Below are positions 1-8,545 of a stretch of DNA of 46,909 nucleotides, in pieces. A model generated the notes under the pieces. That model made no database searches. It was given only the letters and a program-made list of their open reading frames with translations, and was not told the origin of the DNA. Position 1 is the stretch's first letter. Every line of letters begins with the position of its first letter. The translations under genes were made by a program, and so were the position numbers. This DNA comes from Rickettsiales bacterium (lineage in GTDB: Bacteria; Pseudomonadota; Alphaproteobacteria; Rickettsiales; UBA1997). Where the stretch lies: assembly GCA_947441695.1 (NCBI GenBank), contig CANEUK010000001.1, forward strand, positions 1 through 46,909. Direction: 5' to 3'.

Positions 1-283
1 AAAAACTTAATTCAATTAGCGGATAACGCAGAGAAATTTTTGCACAACAATTGCTGCATTTGCCTTTTTGAAAAATCCAAGAAAAAAGTGGAACTAAATT
101 TTTAATCTTTAACTTTGTCCCGCAAAACAAACATTTAGAACGACCAAAAACAATAGCCTCTTTGGTGAAAGCACGGTGGCTAATTAAACTTGCAAAGCTG
201 CCAAAAATTAAGGCAAAAAACGAGACAAAAAAAATTTGAATTTCTACCGTGAAAGCTTGGTTAAAAAAAGAAAAAAAATCCAT
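1..283 (-). CDS. Prepilin peptidase (A24 family, PilD/GspO type), N-terminal part, cut by window edge
   Basis: Reading the minus strand from an ATG at 283 gives an open frame of 94 codons that runs off base 1. It begins with a hydrophobic segment (about residues 15-35) containing the family signature FGSFASLISHR. Next come two cysteine pairs, CLFC and CSNC, around residues 52-84, with the conserved NLVPLFSW between them and RYPLIE after. This is the zinc-binding N-terminal domain of type IV prepilin leader peptidases, inner-membrane enzymes that cleave and N-methylate prepilins or type II pseudopilins. The catalytic aspartates would lie beyond the edge. It is divergent to the nlpD-like gene. 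The family is clear; whether it serves pili, secretion or competence cannot be told. Confidence 0.85.
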   Translation of the reverse strand, partial: MDFFSFFNQAFTVEIQIFFVSFFALIFGSFASLISHRAFTKEAIVFGRSKCLFCGTKLKIKNLVPLFSWIFQKGKCSNCCAKISLRYPLIELSF

Positions 284-324
284 TTATTAAAGTCTTTTGA
301 GTTGCTGATTTGGGTTTAATTTAG

Positions 325-408
325 ATCAAATTTAGTTGAAGCTTTGCGATTTTTTAAAAAAAACAAAATCTATTGCGAATGCAACGATTTATTCGTTGCG
401 TAAGCAAT
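325..408 (+). repeat. Dispersed ~65-bp repeat, copy E, ending in a two-step hairpin
   Basis: Diverged copy of the repeat seen at 18032, 43031, 43154 and 43629: a TTGAAG-type core, GCGATTTTTT, an A-rich spacer, then AAAATCTATTGCGAATGC. It ends in a nested hairpin: ATTGC (372-376) pairs with GCAAT (404-408), and inside it GCAACGA (381-387) pairs with TCGTTGC (393-399) across a 5-nt loop. It sits in the divergent region between the prepilin peptidase and the nlpD-like gene. Function unknown. Confidence 0.55.
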
Positions 409-474
409 TTAAAACTTAATAAATTCGACTATAAGGCTAATTTTTTTGAGTCTAACTACCAAAACTTATTTAAA

Positions 475-1464
475 ATGAAATTTGTTATAAAATTTCTAAT
501 GATTTTTTTATGCTTTTCTTGCTCACAAAAACCTGCTTTGGTGCTTAATAAAAGCAAAAATTTTTATTCTAAAAACAGCCAAATAAGCAAAAAAAAATCT
601 TTCAAAAGCTCTTCTGATAATTTTTCTGCCAACGAAATTAAACCTGAAAGCAAAATAGTTCTGAAAAATAACGATAATTTGCACAACGTGGCAAAAAAAT
701 ATCAAGTTAGTCAGCAAGATTTAATTTCTTTGAACGGATTAAAACCTCCTTACATCTTAAAAGGCGGCAGCGTTTTAAAAATTCCCAATCCAAAAATTCC
801 TCAATATCACGAAGTAAAATCGGGCGAAACTCTTTATGCAATTTCGCGTATTTACAACATGAAAATTGATAAATTAATTGAAATTAACGAATTAAAAGAG
901 CCCTACGGCGTGAAGGTGGGGCAACAAATAAAAATTACTAAAATTGAAAATATCGAACCAATAAAACCTGAATTGGCTAAAAATTCTGAAAATAAAAATG
1001 AGCAACCAAATAACTTGTCGCCAAACAAAGAAAATTTATCCAAAAAAGAATCTGAAAAAATTTCAGACAAAATTTCGGATAAGTTTTTTTCTGGTCAATT
1101 TTCTTGGCCAATTCGCGGCAGCATAATTTCTAAATTTGGCCCTAAATCTGGAGGTCTTTACAATGACGGAATCAACATTAAAGCCAAAGAAGGTGCCGAA
1201 GTTAAAGCTTCGCAAAGCGGTTCTGTGGCTTATGTTGGTAACGAATTAAAGGGCTACGGAAATTTAGTAATTATCAAACATTCCAACGGCTGGATTACGG
1301 CTTATGCGCATTTGCAAAAAACCTTTGTGAAACGCGGTCAAAAAATTGCCAAAGAAGAAAAAATTGCCACAGTTGGCGCAACCGGAAATGTTGCTTCGCC
1401 TCAACTTTATTTTGGGCTAAGAAAAGGTCGCGACGCCGTAAATCCACAAAATTACTTAAAATAA
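475..1464 (+). CDS. NlpD/EnvC-like LysM and degenerate M23 envelope protein
   Basis: I place the start at the ATG at 475 (329 aa), because the short hydrophobic signal MKFVIKFLMIFLCFSC begins there. The frame is open back to a TTG at 373, but that stretch overlaps a repeat hairpin and has no signal character. Cys16 could be lipidated, although the lipobox (CFSC) is imperfect. Two LysM peptidoglycan-binding domains lie at about 61-103 and 111-155, then a polar linker, then a LytM/M23 fold at about 209-327. The metal ligands are not conserved: LYNDGINI replaces the usual H-x-x-x-D, and PQLYFGLR replaces the LHF motif. That pattern fits NlpD/EnvC-type activators of cell-wall amidases at division rather than an active endopeptidase. 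The ftsY start follows the stop codon directly, so the two are probably co-transcribed. Confidence 0.8.
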   Translation: MKFVIKFLMIFLCFSCSQKPALVLNKSKNFYSKNSQISKKKSFKSSSDNFSANEIKPESKIVLKNNDNLHNVAKKYQVSQQDLISLNGLKPPYILKGGSVLKIPNPKIPQYHEVKSGETLYAISRIYNMKIDKLIEINELKEPYGVKVGQQIKITKIENIEPIKPELAKNSENKNEQPNNLSPNKENLSKKESEKISDKISDKFFSGQFSWPIRGSIISKFGPKSGGLYNDGINIKAKEGAEVKASQSGSVAYVGNELKGYGNLVIIKHSNGWITAYAHLQKTFVKRGQKIAKEEKIATVGATGNVASPQLYFGLRKGRDAVNPQNYLK

Positions 1465-2391
1465 ATGTCTTTTTTTAAAATTTTTTCAAAAGCCAAAATT
1501 GGCGATCAGCTAAAAAACAGTTCTAGCAAAATTTCGGCAGCAATTACCCAAATTTTTACTCACAAAAAACTTGATTTTTCAACGCTCGAAGAGCTTGAAG
1601 AAACCTTGATTTTAAGCGACATGGGAAGCGAATTTGCCAGCAAAATAATTGCCGAATTGCAGAAAAAAAAATTTGAGAAAAATATTGACGAACACCAAAT
1701 CAAAAATTTTTTAAGCAGCGAAATCGAGAAAATTTTAAAACCTTGCCAAAGCACCTTAAATCTGGACGAAAGCAAAAAACCGCAAGTAATAATTTTTAAC
1801 GGAGTTAATGGCGCTGGCAAAACCACAACTTTAGGAAAAGTTGCGCAAAGTTTAAAAAATCAGAATAAAAAAGTTTTAATTGCCGCTTGCGATACTTTTA
1901 GGGCTGCGGCTTCGCAACAATTAGAAGTTTGGGCAAAAAGAGTTGGTTGCGAAATTATTTTGCCACTAAAAGAAGGCGAAGACGCTGCGGCGGTTGCTTA
2001 TCGCGCCCTAGATTTTGCTGACAAAAATAACTTTGACATATTGCTTATTGACACAGCCGGACGATTGCAAAACAAACAAAATTTGATGGACGAGTTAAAA
2101 AAAATTAACGCAGTTTTAAAAAAAATTGACGCCAGCGCACCGCACGAAAATCTGTTAATTTTAGACGCTACAATTGGGCAAAATGCCAAAAATCAGTTAG
2201 AAGTTTTTAATCAAATTGTTGGTATTACTGGATTAGTTATTACAAAGCTTGATGGCTCGGCGAAAGGTGGAATTGTGGTGGCTTTAGCACAAATTTTTGG
2301 CAAGCCAATTTATGCCATTGGCGTTGGAGAAAAATTAGAAGATTTACAAGAATTTGATGCCGCTAGTTTTGCCCAAAGTCTGATTTTTTAA
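1465..2391 (+). CDS. ftsY: Signal recognition particle receptor FtsY
   Basis: SRP-family GTPase of 308 aa comprising only the NG domains, without the long acidic A domain of E. coli FtsY. Visible motifs are the P-loop GVNGAGKTT (113-121), DTFRAAA (143-149), DTAGR (196-200) and TKLDGSAKGG (near 260). The N domain occupies about residues 1-100. It docks Ffh-ribosome-nascent-chain complexes at the inner membrane for co-translational insertion. The ATG follows the upstream TAA with no gap, so translation is probably coupled to the nlpD-like gene. Assignment is secure. Confidence 0.96.
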   Translation: MSFFKIFSKAKIGDQLKNSSSKISAAITQIFTHKKLDFSTLEELEETLILSDMGSEFASKIIAELQKKKFEKNIDEHQIKNFLSSEIEKILKPCQSTLNLDESKKPQVIIFNGVNGAGKTTTLGKVAQSLKNQNKKVLIAACDTFRAAASQQLEVWAKRVGCEIILPLKEGEDAAAVAYRALDFADKNNFDILLIDTAGRLQNKQNLMDELKKINAVLKKIDASAPHENLLILDATIGQNAKNQLEVFNQIVGITGLVITKLDGSAKGGIVVALAQIFGKPIYAIGVGEKLEDLQEFDAASFAQSLIF

Positions 2392-2429
2392 AATTTTTTA
2401 GCTGAACTTCAATCAACAAACAAAAACCC

Positions 2430-2460
2430 GTCGCGCCCAATGAATTACTTGAAGCGCGAC
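2430..2460. terminator. Hairpin between convergent ftsY and an unknown gene
   Basis: GTCGCGC at 2430-2436 pairs perfectly with GCGCGAC at 2454-2460, with a 17-nt loop. It lies between the convergent ftsY and the minus-strand gene ending at 2474. A T-rich stretch follows on the plus side. The stem is GC-rich against a very AT-rich background, so a shared terminator is plausible, though the loop is long. Confidence 0.45.
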
Positions 2461-2473
2461 AGAAAATGATTTT

Positions 2474-3292
2474 TTATCTTCTTTGATTTTGTTGGTTTTG
2501 ATTTGGATTTAACGAAGTGCTGCTTTGGCTTTGTGGTGTGGTTGAAGGAATGTTTTGACTGGCAGAATTATTGCGCAATGCGCTGGCTGTAAGCCTTATT
2601 TCTCTTGGTTCCAATGGACTTGTTAAGTGAGTAGAGCTGTTTTCACTTTCATTAAGTTTGCTCAAACCAGCTTTCAATTTATCAATAAACCATGGTTTAT
2701 ATCTTAAACTTTCTTCAAGTTCTTCTCTATCTTCCAATCCTCCTTCTCCCTTACCGATCCTAACAAAACATCTTATCTTTTCTATTGCGGGGTTTCTTTT
2801 TAAATACGGAATAAACAATTTGCTGCTTGTAAGTTCAGCTCTGTTAATTTTTTCTATGTCATCGAATATCTTCTCATAGGCAAGCCTCTTATCCATCAAT
2901 TCTGGTCTTGAGGCTTCTCTAATTCCTCGAACACCATATGCTAAACCTCCGACAACAAATGGTGCTGCAATTGGAGTCATAAAACCCGATGATGCAATTG
3001 AAGAAAAAATACCAGCCCCCGCAAGACCAATACTTAAGGGGGTACCAACTAATAAATTGGTCAACGTTTTTCTTCTACTGCTGGGTTTAGAATTTTCCAC
3101 GTATCGGTCAAATCTTGATGCCAATTCGCGACAAAGATCTTCGTTGCTCATTTGAATATTATTTGTTTGTTGGTTATTAGTAACTTCGGGGCTATCGCTT
3201 TGCATTTCTGAGATACTGACTTCCGTTTCTTGATAATTTGGGCGCATAAATAAATTTGTTTGATTGTTTTTAATTGAATTGTTCAGCTTCAA
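2474..3292 (-). CDS. Unknown protein with a central hydrophobic hairpin and Q/N/S-rich ends
   Basis: Not recognised. The 272-aa frame starts at TTG 3292 with AAGGTGA just upstream. The alternative ATG at 3247 (residue 16) lacks a visible ribosome-binding site. Residues 1-55 are polar and N/Q-rich, and 71-75 are basic. Two Gly/Ala-rich hydrophobic stretches (about 80-101 and 103-122) could form a membrane hairpin. Residues 130-215 are charged and probably helical, and the tail from 243 is low-complexity Ser/Asn/Gln. There is no signal peptide. It stands alone, convergent with ftsY. The layout, disordered ends around a hydrophobic hairpin, resembles some secreted effectors of host-associated bacteria, but that is speculation. 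Confidence 0.6.
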   Translation of the reverse strand: MKLNNSIKNNQTNLFMRPNYQETEVSISEMQSDSPEVTNNQQTNNIQMSNEDLCRELASRFDRYVENSKPSSRRKTLTNLLVGTPLSIGLAGAGIFSSIASSGFMTPIAAPFVVGGLAYGVRGIREASRPELMDKRLAYEKIFDDIEKINRAELTSSKLFIPYLKRNPAIEKIRCFVRIGKGEGGLEDREELEESLRYKPWFIDKLKAGLSKLNESENSSTHLTSPLEPREIRLTASALRNNSASQNIPSTTPQSQSSTSLNPNQNQQNQRR

Positions 3293-3450
3293 TTCACCTT
3301 GAATTTGACAAATCCAAAGCAGAATTTTTACTTTTTTTTCAAAGTCAAATTATTTTAATTAGCTTTAAGCTCGAAGGCTTTTTTAGCCAGCAACTAGCTT
3401 TATTTGGACTTGGTTTTGGCTGGTTTTTAAGCTTTTTTTGGCAAAATAAA

Positions 3451-4521
3451 CTACCTTGTTTTTTCGCGTTTTGAGTCAGATTTTAATTGACCACAAGCCG
3501 CCAAAACGTCGTTGCCACGGGTTTTTCTAATTGGCGCAACTAGTTGGGCATTTTTGAGAATTTTTTGAAATCTCACAATCTGTTCAATACTCGAGCATTC
3601 ATATTCGCAGCCTTGCCACGAGTTAAAAGGAATTAAATTTATTTTGGCGTTTAAGTTAAATTTTTTAATCAAATTAACCAGCTCGCGGGCGTGAACTTCT
3701 TGGTCATTTATGTCTTTTAACATCACATATTCGAAAGTGATTTTTTGGTTAAGATTTTTGCCGTTATAGATTTTGCAAGCCTCGAGCAAGCTTTTCAGCG
3801 GATATTTTTTGTTAATCGCCATAATTTTGCTGCGAAGCGAGTCGTTGGTTGCGTGCAACGAAATTGCCAAATGAGTTCTTAGTTCTTCGGCGCTGCGCAA
3901 AATTTCTGGCACCAAACCCGAAGTCGAAATGGTGATTTTGCGCGTCGACAGATCAAGTCCGTTAGCGTCGTTTAAAATTTTCACCGCAGCCGCCACGTTT
4001 TCATAATTAAAAAACGGCTCGCCCATTCCCATAAAAACAATGTTGGTAATGCGGCGCGTCAGCTTTTGCCAATCGTTGATTAGGTCTTTGGCAAGCAAAA
4101 CTTGCGCCACAATTTCGCCAACTTCTAAATTTCTTACCAAAGTTTGGGTTCCAGTATAACAAAATTTACAGGCCAAAGTGCAGCCAACTTGCGACGAAAT
4201 ACAAAGCGTGGCGCGAGTTTCTTCGGGAATAAAAACCACCTCAACTTCGCGACAATCTGAAAATTTAGCCAAAAATTTGCGCGTTCCGTCAAGCGCGGTT
4301 ATGTCTTGCGAAATTTGCGGGCGATCGAGAGAAAAATTTTGCGCCAAAATTTGGCGCGTTTCTTTCGAAATATTGCTCATTTCTTCAAATGATTTTGCGC
4401 CGCGAGCATAAATCCAATTCCAAATTTGAGCAGCGCGAAATGGCTTTTCGCCCAACTTGGCAATGGCTTGGCTAAATTCTTCTTTGGTTAGATTGGTTAG
4501 ATTTTTTTTAGCTTCGATCAT
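3451..4521 (-). CDS. rlmN: Dual-specificity 23S rRNA/tRNA adenine-C2 methyltransferase RlmN
   Basis: Radical-SAM methyltransferase that methylates C2 of A2503 in 23S rRNA and A37 in some tRNAs. The [4Fe-4S]/SAM motif is CTLACKFCYTG. Also present are GMGEPFFNY, the helical N-terminal accessory domain (FRAAQIWNWIY), and the C-terminal catalytic cysteine in GNDVLAACGQL. The frame opens at 4605, but family length and the start of recognisable sequence favour the ATG at 4521 (MIEAKKNL, 356 aa). It overlaps the last 14 nt of the upstream oxygenase-like gene, implying coupled translation in an rph / oxygenase / rlmN operon. Confidence 0.95.
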   Translation of the reverse strand: MIEAKKNLTNLTKEEFSQAIAKLGEKPFRAAQIWNWIYARGAKSFEEMSNISKETRQILAQNFSLDRPQISQDITALDGTRKFLAKFSDCREVEVVFIPEETRATLCISSQVGCTLACKFCYTGTQTLVRNLEVGEIVAQVLLAKDLINDWQKLTRRITNIVFMGMGEPFFNYENVAAAVKILNDANGLDLSTRKITISTSGLVPEILRSAEELRTHLAISLHATNDSLRSKIMAINKKYPLKSLLEACKIYNGKNLNQKITFEYVMLKDINDQEVHARELVNLIKKFNLNAKINLIPFNSWQGCEYECSSIEQIVRFQKILKNAQLVAPIRKTRGNDVLAACGQLKSDSKREKTR

Positions 4522-5578
4522 AATTAAATTGTTTATCAAAATTATTTTTAAGGCTGGCAATAGCTTTTGGAACGATGCTGGACGAGGGTTTTGTAGTATA
4601 AGCAAGACTTAATAAACGACGCGTAGATGATAAATATTCTTCAGAAACACCAACTTGATCTCTGCCATGAAGCTGGTTTTTGAAACATAAAACATCCATG
4701 TCTCCAATGTAATATTGGGTTAGTTTGTTTTGGCGGTAAATATCTAAAATTGCGCGCTCAATATCACTTATTGCCGCATTAATATCATCTTTTGTAAGAC
4801 TTTTATCGTTGATTTTATTGAGATTAACGCGCAAAGGCTGGTCTTTTTTTTCAGTTGAAAAATTGATGTCGTAATTACCTTTTCCAAGATCAATCAATAT
4901 TGGTTGAGGTTTGTAGTTCTCAAAAAAATCTTGAAAAATTGGCTCTTGCAAAACGGTTTTTGATTTTTTTGATAATTTTTCCACCACGTTTTTGTGATTG
5001 AGAATATAGGTTCTGTAATTTTTGTAAGGTGCCTCAATTCCAAGAAAGGTTAAAAATTTTAGAGGCTTGTCATCGGCAAAAAGATCGTCAACGTGCGGAA
5101 GTAATCTTGGCAAAGATTCTTCTAATCCGTTTTTATTTTTTATTCTGGTGTTAATTTCAATGCAATTATCCTCAAATTGCCTTGTATAGCCTGAAATATT
5201 GGCGGTCATATTGCTTAAAAAACACAAAAAATCTGCTCTTTCTTTGTCACTTTTAAAACTACTTTTTTCTATTCCCTGAAAAAAAATTGATTCGGCGTTG
5301 GTTTTATAAAATTTATCCAAACATCTTAAATAAAGACCAAGATTATCTTGTTTATTTTGGGGTTTGCCAACGAGATTAGAAAAATATCTTTGCGCCAAAT
5401 TGCTAACACCTTCTTCTGATTTTTGTTGCTGGTTAATCAATTCGTGATTTTGCAAAAAGAAATCAACCGCTTCTTTAGGAGTTGGAGAAACCAAAGCAGA
5501 AAAGCATTTAAAGCTAGTTTCTGGCTTAGAAACGCTTCTAAAAATTTTGTTTTCTAATTTTCGACTAATTCTCCACAT
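4508..5578 (-). CDS. Putative Fe(II)/2-oxoglutarate oxygenase, clavaminate-synthase/TauD-like
   Basis: No close relative recognised, but the 356-aa protein shows the layout of clavaminate-synthase-like oxygenases. An HxD metal pair sits in LPHVDDLFADDKPLKFLTFLG (H162, D164), the distal metal histidine in NQLHGRDQ (H304), and an arginine for 2-oxoglutarate at R320 or R321 in STRRLLSLAY. From memory, the arginine hydroxylase VioC has H168/E170, H316 and R330, so the spacing agrees well. GDMDVLCFKNQLHGR matches the family's GDL-DN-HGR strand. There is no signal peptide, so it is cytoplasmic. It overlaps rph by 25 nt upstream and rlmN by 14 nt downstream, an unusual position between two RNA-modifying genes. 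Substrate unknown. The fold call rests on motifs only. Confidence 0.6.
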   Translation of the reverse strand: MWRISRKLENKIFRSVSKPETSFKCFSALVSPTPKEAVDFFLQNHELINQQQKSEEGVSNLAQRYFSNLVGKPQNKQDNLGLYLRCLDKFYKTNAESIFFQGIEKSSFKSDKERADFLCFLSNMTANISGYTRQFEDNCIEINTRIKNKNGLEESLPRLLPHVDDLFADDKPLKFLTFLGIEAPYKNYRTYILNHKNVVEKLSKKSKTVLQEPIFQDFFENYKPQPILIDLGKGNYDINFSTEKKDQPLRVNLNKINDKSLTKDDINAAISDIERAILDIYRQNKLTQYYIGDMDVLCFKNQLHGRDQVGVSEEYLSSTRRLLSLAYTTKPSSSIVPKAIASLKNNFDKQFNYDRS

Positions 5579-6288
5579 GCATTTGCAATTGCATTTTGTT
5601 GAAGCTTAAAAATCTCTTTGGCAGCCGTTTTTGATAATTCATACATTTGCGAAATATTGGCAAAGCTCATGGCGCCGTTTTCGGCGGTTCCTTGAATTTC
5701 AATTAAGTCAAAATTTTGGTTAAGCACAAAATTGCTATCGACTTCGCATTTGCTGTCTTCGGCATAGTCTAAATCTGCCACAATATTGCCGTTAAAAATT
5801 CCGCAAGAAATGGCACAAACTTTTCCAATTAGCGGATTTTGGTTAATAATTCTTTGGTTGATGATTTTTTTTACTGCAATTGCCAAAGCAACATAACCGC
5901 CAGTTATTGCGGCACAACGTGTTCCGCCGTCGGCTTGCAAAACATCGCAATCAATAATTATTTGACGTTCACCCAATTTTCTAACATCAATTACCGAGCG
6001 CAAACTGCGACCAATTAGCCGTTGAATTTCAATTGATCGCCCGTTTGGTTTCATTGGATCGCGACTATTTCTTTGGTGGGTTGAACGCGCCAGCATGTTA
6101 TATTCTGCGCTAATCCAGCCCAAACCTTTGCCGCGCAAAAAGTGCGGCACTTTTTCGTCAATTGACGCGGTACATAAAACGTGAGTATTACCAAATTTTA
6201 TCAAACAAGAGCCTTCGGCGTAAGCGTTAACGTTAGTTTGAATTGAAACTTGGCGAATTTGATCGAAAGCTCTTTTTGATGGACGCAT
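5554..6288 (-). CDS. rph: Ribonuclease PH
   Basis: Phosphorolytic 3'-5' exoribonuclease that trims tRNA 3' ends. The start is the ATG at 6288 (MRPSKRAFDQIR, 244 aa), which matches the usual RNase PH N-terminus; the frame opens 11 codons earlier. Visible family signatures are GKGLGWISAEYNMLARST, NGRSIEIQRLIGRSLR, and the phosphate/metal region IIDCDVLQADGGTRCAAITGG. The C-terminal part VDSNFVLNQ...EIQGTAENG is also canonical. First gene of the rph / oxygenase / rlmN set; its end overlaps the next gene by 25 nt. Confidence 0.95.
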   Translation of the reverse strand: MRPSKRAFDQIRQVSIQTNVNAYAEGSCLIKFGNTHVLCTASIDEKVPHFLRGKGLGWISAEYNMLARSTHQRNSRDPMKPNGRSIEIQRLIGRSLRSVIDVRKLGERQIIIDCDVLQADGGTRCAAITGGYVALAIAVKKIINQRIINQNPLIGKVCAISCGIFNGNIVADLDYAEDSKCEVDSNFVLNQNFDLIEIQGTAENGAMSFANISQMYELSKTAAKEIFKLQQNAIANACGELVEN

Positions 6289-6393
6289 GAATAATTTTAA
6301 ATTCGAATCAAAGCCCGACAAAACCTGCCAAAGCCTGAATTTATTTAAGAAACCGTTTCTAAATCTTTTTTGTCCTTAGATACGCTTAATCAA

Positions 6394-6412
6394 ATTCAAA
6401 CTTAGTTTGAAT
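6394..6412 (-). terminator. Perfect palindrome downstream of typA
   Basis: ATTCAAACT and AGTTTGAAT flank a single central base (6394-6412), a 9+9 nt perfect palindrome about 12 nt past the typA stop. On the minus strand it is followed by a T-rich run (TTTGATTAAG). It is likely a typA terminator, although the stem is AT-rich. Confidence 0.45.
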
Positions 6413-6423
6413 GAGGTGATTTT

Positions 6424-8268
6424 TTAATCTTGAACAAAGTCGAATTTAGCTTCTTTGCTTCTTCCCAAACGTTTGCGATCGTTTGAATCCAAAAATTTCT
6501 TACGCAAACGCAAAGATTTTGGAGTGACTTCAACCAATTCATCTTCGCCAACATAAGTAATCATGTCTTCAAGCGTTAATTCACGAGGCGGAATTAGGCG
6601 AATTGCTTCGTCAGTTCCCGAAGCTCTAACGTTAGAAAGTTGTTTTCCTTTCAAAACATTCACTTCTAAATCGCCTTGTTTTGAGTTTTCGCCAATCACC
6701 ATGCCAGAATAAACTTTTTGTTGTGGCTTGATAAACATTGTTCCGCGCTCTTGAAGGTTCCAAAGCGCATAAGCAACTGCTTCACCCGGATCGGTAGCAA
6801 TTAGCGCGCCATTTTTCTTAAAAGAAATTTCGCCTTTATAAGGAACGTAAGCGTGAAAAATTCTGTTCAAAACCCCCGAACCTTTGGTATCGGTTAAAAA
6901 TTCGCTTTGATAGCCAATAAGACCGCGCGATGGAACATAAAACACCAAGCGAGTTTTACCGCCAGTTGATGGTTTCATTTCAATCATTTCGCCTTTGCGC
7001 GAAGAAACTTTTTCAACAACCACGCCGCTAAAGGCGTCGTCAACGTCAATAACAACTTCTTCAACTGGTTCCAAAATAGCGCCATTAACATCTTTTTTGA
7101 AAAGCACGCGAGGTCTTGAAACTGAAAGCTCGAAACCTTCACGACGCATGTTTTCAATTAAAACTCCAAGCTGCAATTCGCCTCTTCCGCCAACTTCAAA
7201 AGCGTCTTTTGATTCAGATTCTTTCACTTTAATTGCTACGTTAGTTTCGTTTTCGGCAAATAAACGGTCGCGAATCATGCGCGAAGTAACTTTTGAACCT
7301 TCGGTTCCAGCAAGCGGAGAATCATTTACGCCGATGGTGATTGCCATTGTTGGCGGATCAATTGGCGTTGATTTGATTGGTTCTAAAACTGAAAGCTCGC
7401 AAAGCGTATCGGCAACCGAGGCTTTTTCTAAACCTGCAATCGAAACAATGTCGCCCGCAATAGCTTCTTCAACCGGAACTTTTTCAACGCCGCGAAACAC
7501 GTGGAGCTTGGTTAGACGACCTTGTTCAACAACTTCGCCATTCAAATTAATCGCTTTAAAACTCATCAAATTTTTGGCTTTTCCTGAATAAATTCTGCCA
7601 GTCAACATGCGACCAAAATAAGGGCTGCGATCAAGCAAAGTTGCCAACATTTTGAACGGGGCATTTTCATCAAATTTTGGCGGATTTACGTGTTCTAGAA
7701 TTAAATCAAAAAGCGGAGATAAATCTTTACGCTCGTCTTTATCCATATCGCGCACGCACCAACCATCACGACCCACGGCATAAAGAACTGGAAAATCGAG
7801 TTGCAACTCATTGGCATTTAGCGAAACAAAAAGATCAAAAATTTCATTTAAAACTTCATCGGGACGAGCGTCGCCGCGATCAATTTTATTGATAATTACA
7901 ATTGGTCTTAATCCAAGAGCCAAAGCTTTTGAAAGCACAAATTTGGTTTGCGGCATCACGCCTTCGGCAGAATCAACTAAAAGCAAAGTACTATCAGCCA
8001 TTGAAAGCACGCGCTCAACTTCTCCACCAAAATCGGCGTGACCGGGCGTGTCAATTACGTTAATCTTTTGATCTTTCCACATCAGCGAAGTGCATTTGGC
8101 TAAAATTGTAATGCCACGCTCTTTTTCAAGATCGTTTGAATCCATCACGCGATTTTCAACTTGTTGGTTGGCACGAAAAGTGCCGCTTTGATGTAACATT
8201 GCATCGATCATTGTGGTTTTGCCGTGGTCAACGTGAGCAATAATGGCAACGTTTCTGAAGTTGGTCAT
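6424..8268 (-). CDS. typA: Ribosome-associated translational GTPase TypA/BipA
   Basis: 614 aa, full length for BipA. G-domain motifs are AHVDHGKTT (P-loop, about 11-19), RGITI (switch I), DTPGHADFGGE (G3), and NKID (G4). The EF-G-like domains II, III and V and the C-terminal BipA domain (GSGVLNRIFHAY, LTLEDMITYVGEDELVEVTP) follow. It binds the 70S ribosome in an EF-G-like manner and aids 50S assembly and translation under stress or cold. It is a single gene, with a palindromic terminator candidate downstream. Confidence 0.96.
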   Translation of the reverse strand: MTNFRNVAIIAHVDHGKTTMIDAMLHQSGTFRANQQVENRVMDSNDLEKERGITILAKCTSLMWKDQKINVIDTPGHADFGGEVERVLSMADSTLLLVDSAEGVMPQTKFVLSKALALGLRPIVIINKIDRGDARPDEVLNEIFDLFVSLNANELQLDFPVLYAVGRDGWCVRDMDKDERKDLSPLFDLILEHVNPPKFDENAPFKMLATLLDRSPYFGRMLTGRIYSGKAKNLMSFKAINLNGEVVEQGRLTKLHVFRGVEKVPVEEAIAGDIVSIAGLEKASVADTLCELSVLEPIKSTPIDPPTMAITIGVNDSPLAGTEGSKVTSRMIRDRLFAENETNVAIKVKESESKDAFEVGGRGELQLGVLIENMRREGFELSVSRPRVLFKKDVNGAILEPVEEVVIDVDDAFSGVVVEKVSSRKGEMIEMKPSTGGKTRLVFYVPSRGLIGYQSEFLTDTKGSGVLNRIFHAYVPYKGEISFKKNGALIATDPGEAVAYALWNLQERGTMFIKPQQKVYSGMVIGENSKQGDLEVNVLKGKQLSNVRASGTDEAIRLIPPRELTLEDMITYVGEDELVEVTPKSLRLRKKFLDSNDRKRLGRSKEAKFDFVQD

Positions 8269-8545
8269 TTGGTAAATTTAAATTTTTTTAAGAGAATTTT
8301 TTTAAAGACAAGAAGGCGAGGAAGCGAGCCATCCAAAAAGGCGAAAAATGCTCGAGCAAAGTAAAAAGGCAAAACTAACTGTCAACTTATTAAAAACCTG
8401 CTTGCGAGCTCGATTTTAGAGGGTTTTTTAGCTGAAGTGAAAATCTTTATCAAAAATCTTGAAATTTACTTTTGACTGATTTTTATTATCACAAGTTATT
8501 TTTGCTTAACTTTTCTCAAAAAAAACTTTCTCGCAAAGACAAAAA

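Noticed and set aside
373..474. Upstream 34-codon extension (TTG start) of the NlpD-like gene
   Set aside because: It overlaps the repeat hairpin, has no ribosome-binding site and would bury the signal peptide that begins at 475.
3274..3474. 66-codon plus-strand frame downstream of rlmN
   Set aside because: Phe/Leu-rich translation of AT-rich DNA with no start signal, and it partly opposes the start of a better-supported minus-strand gene.
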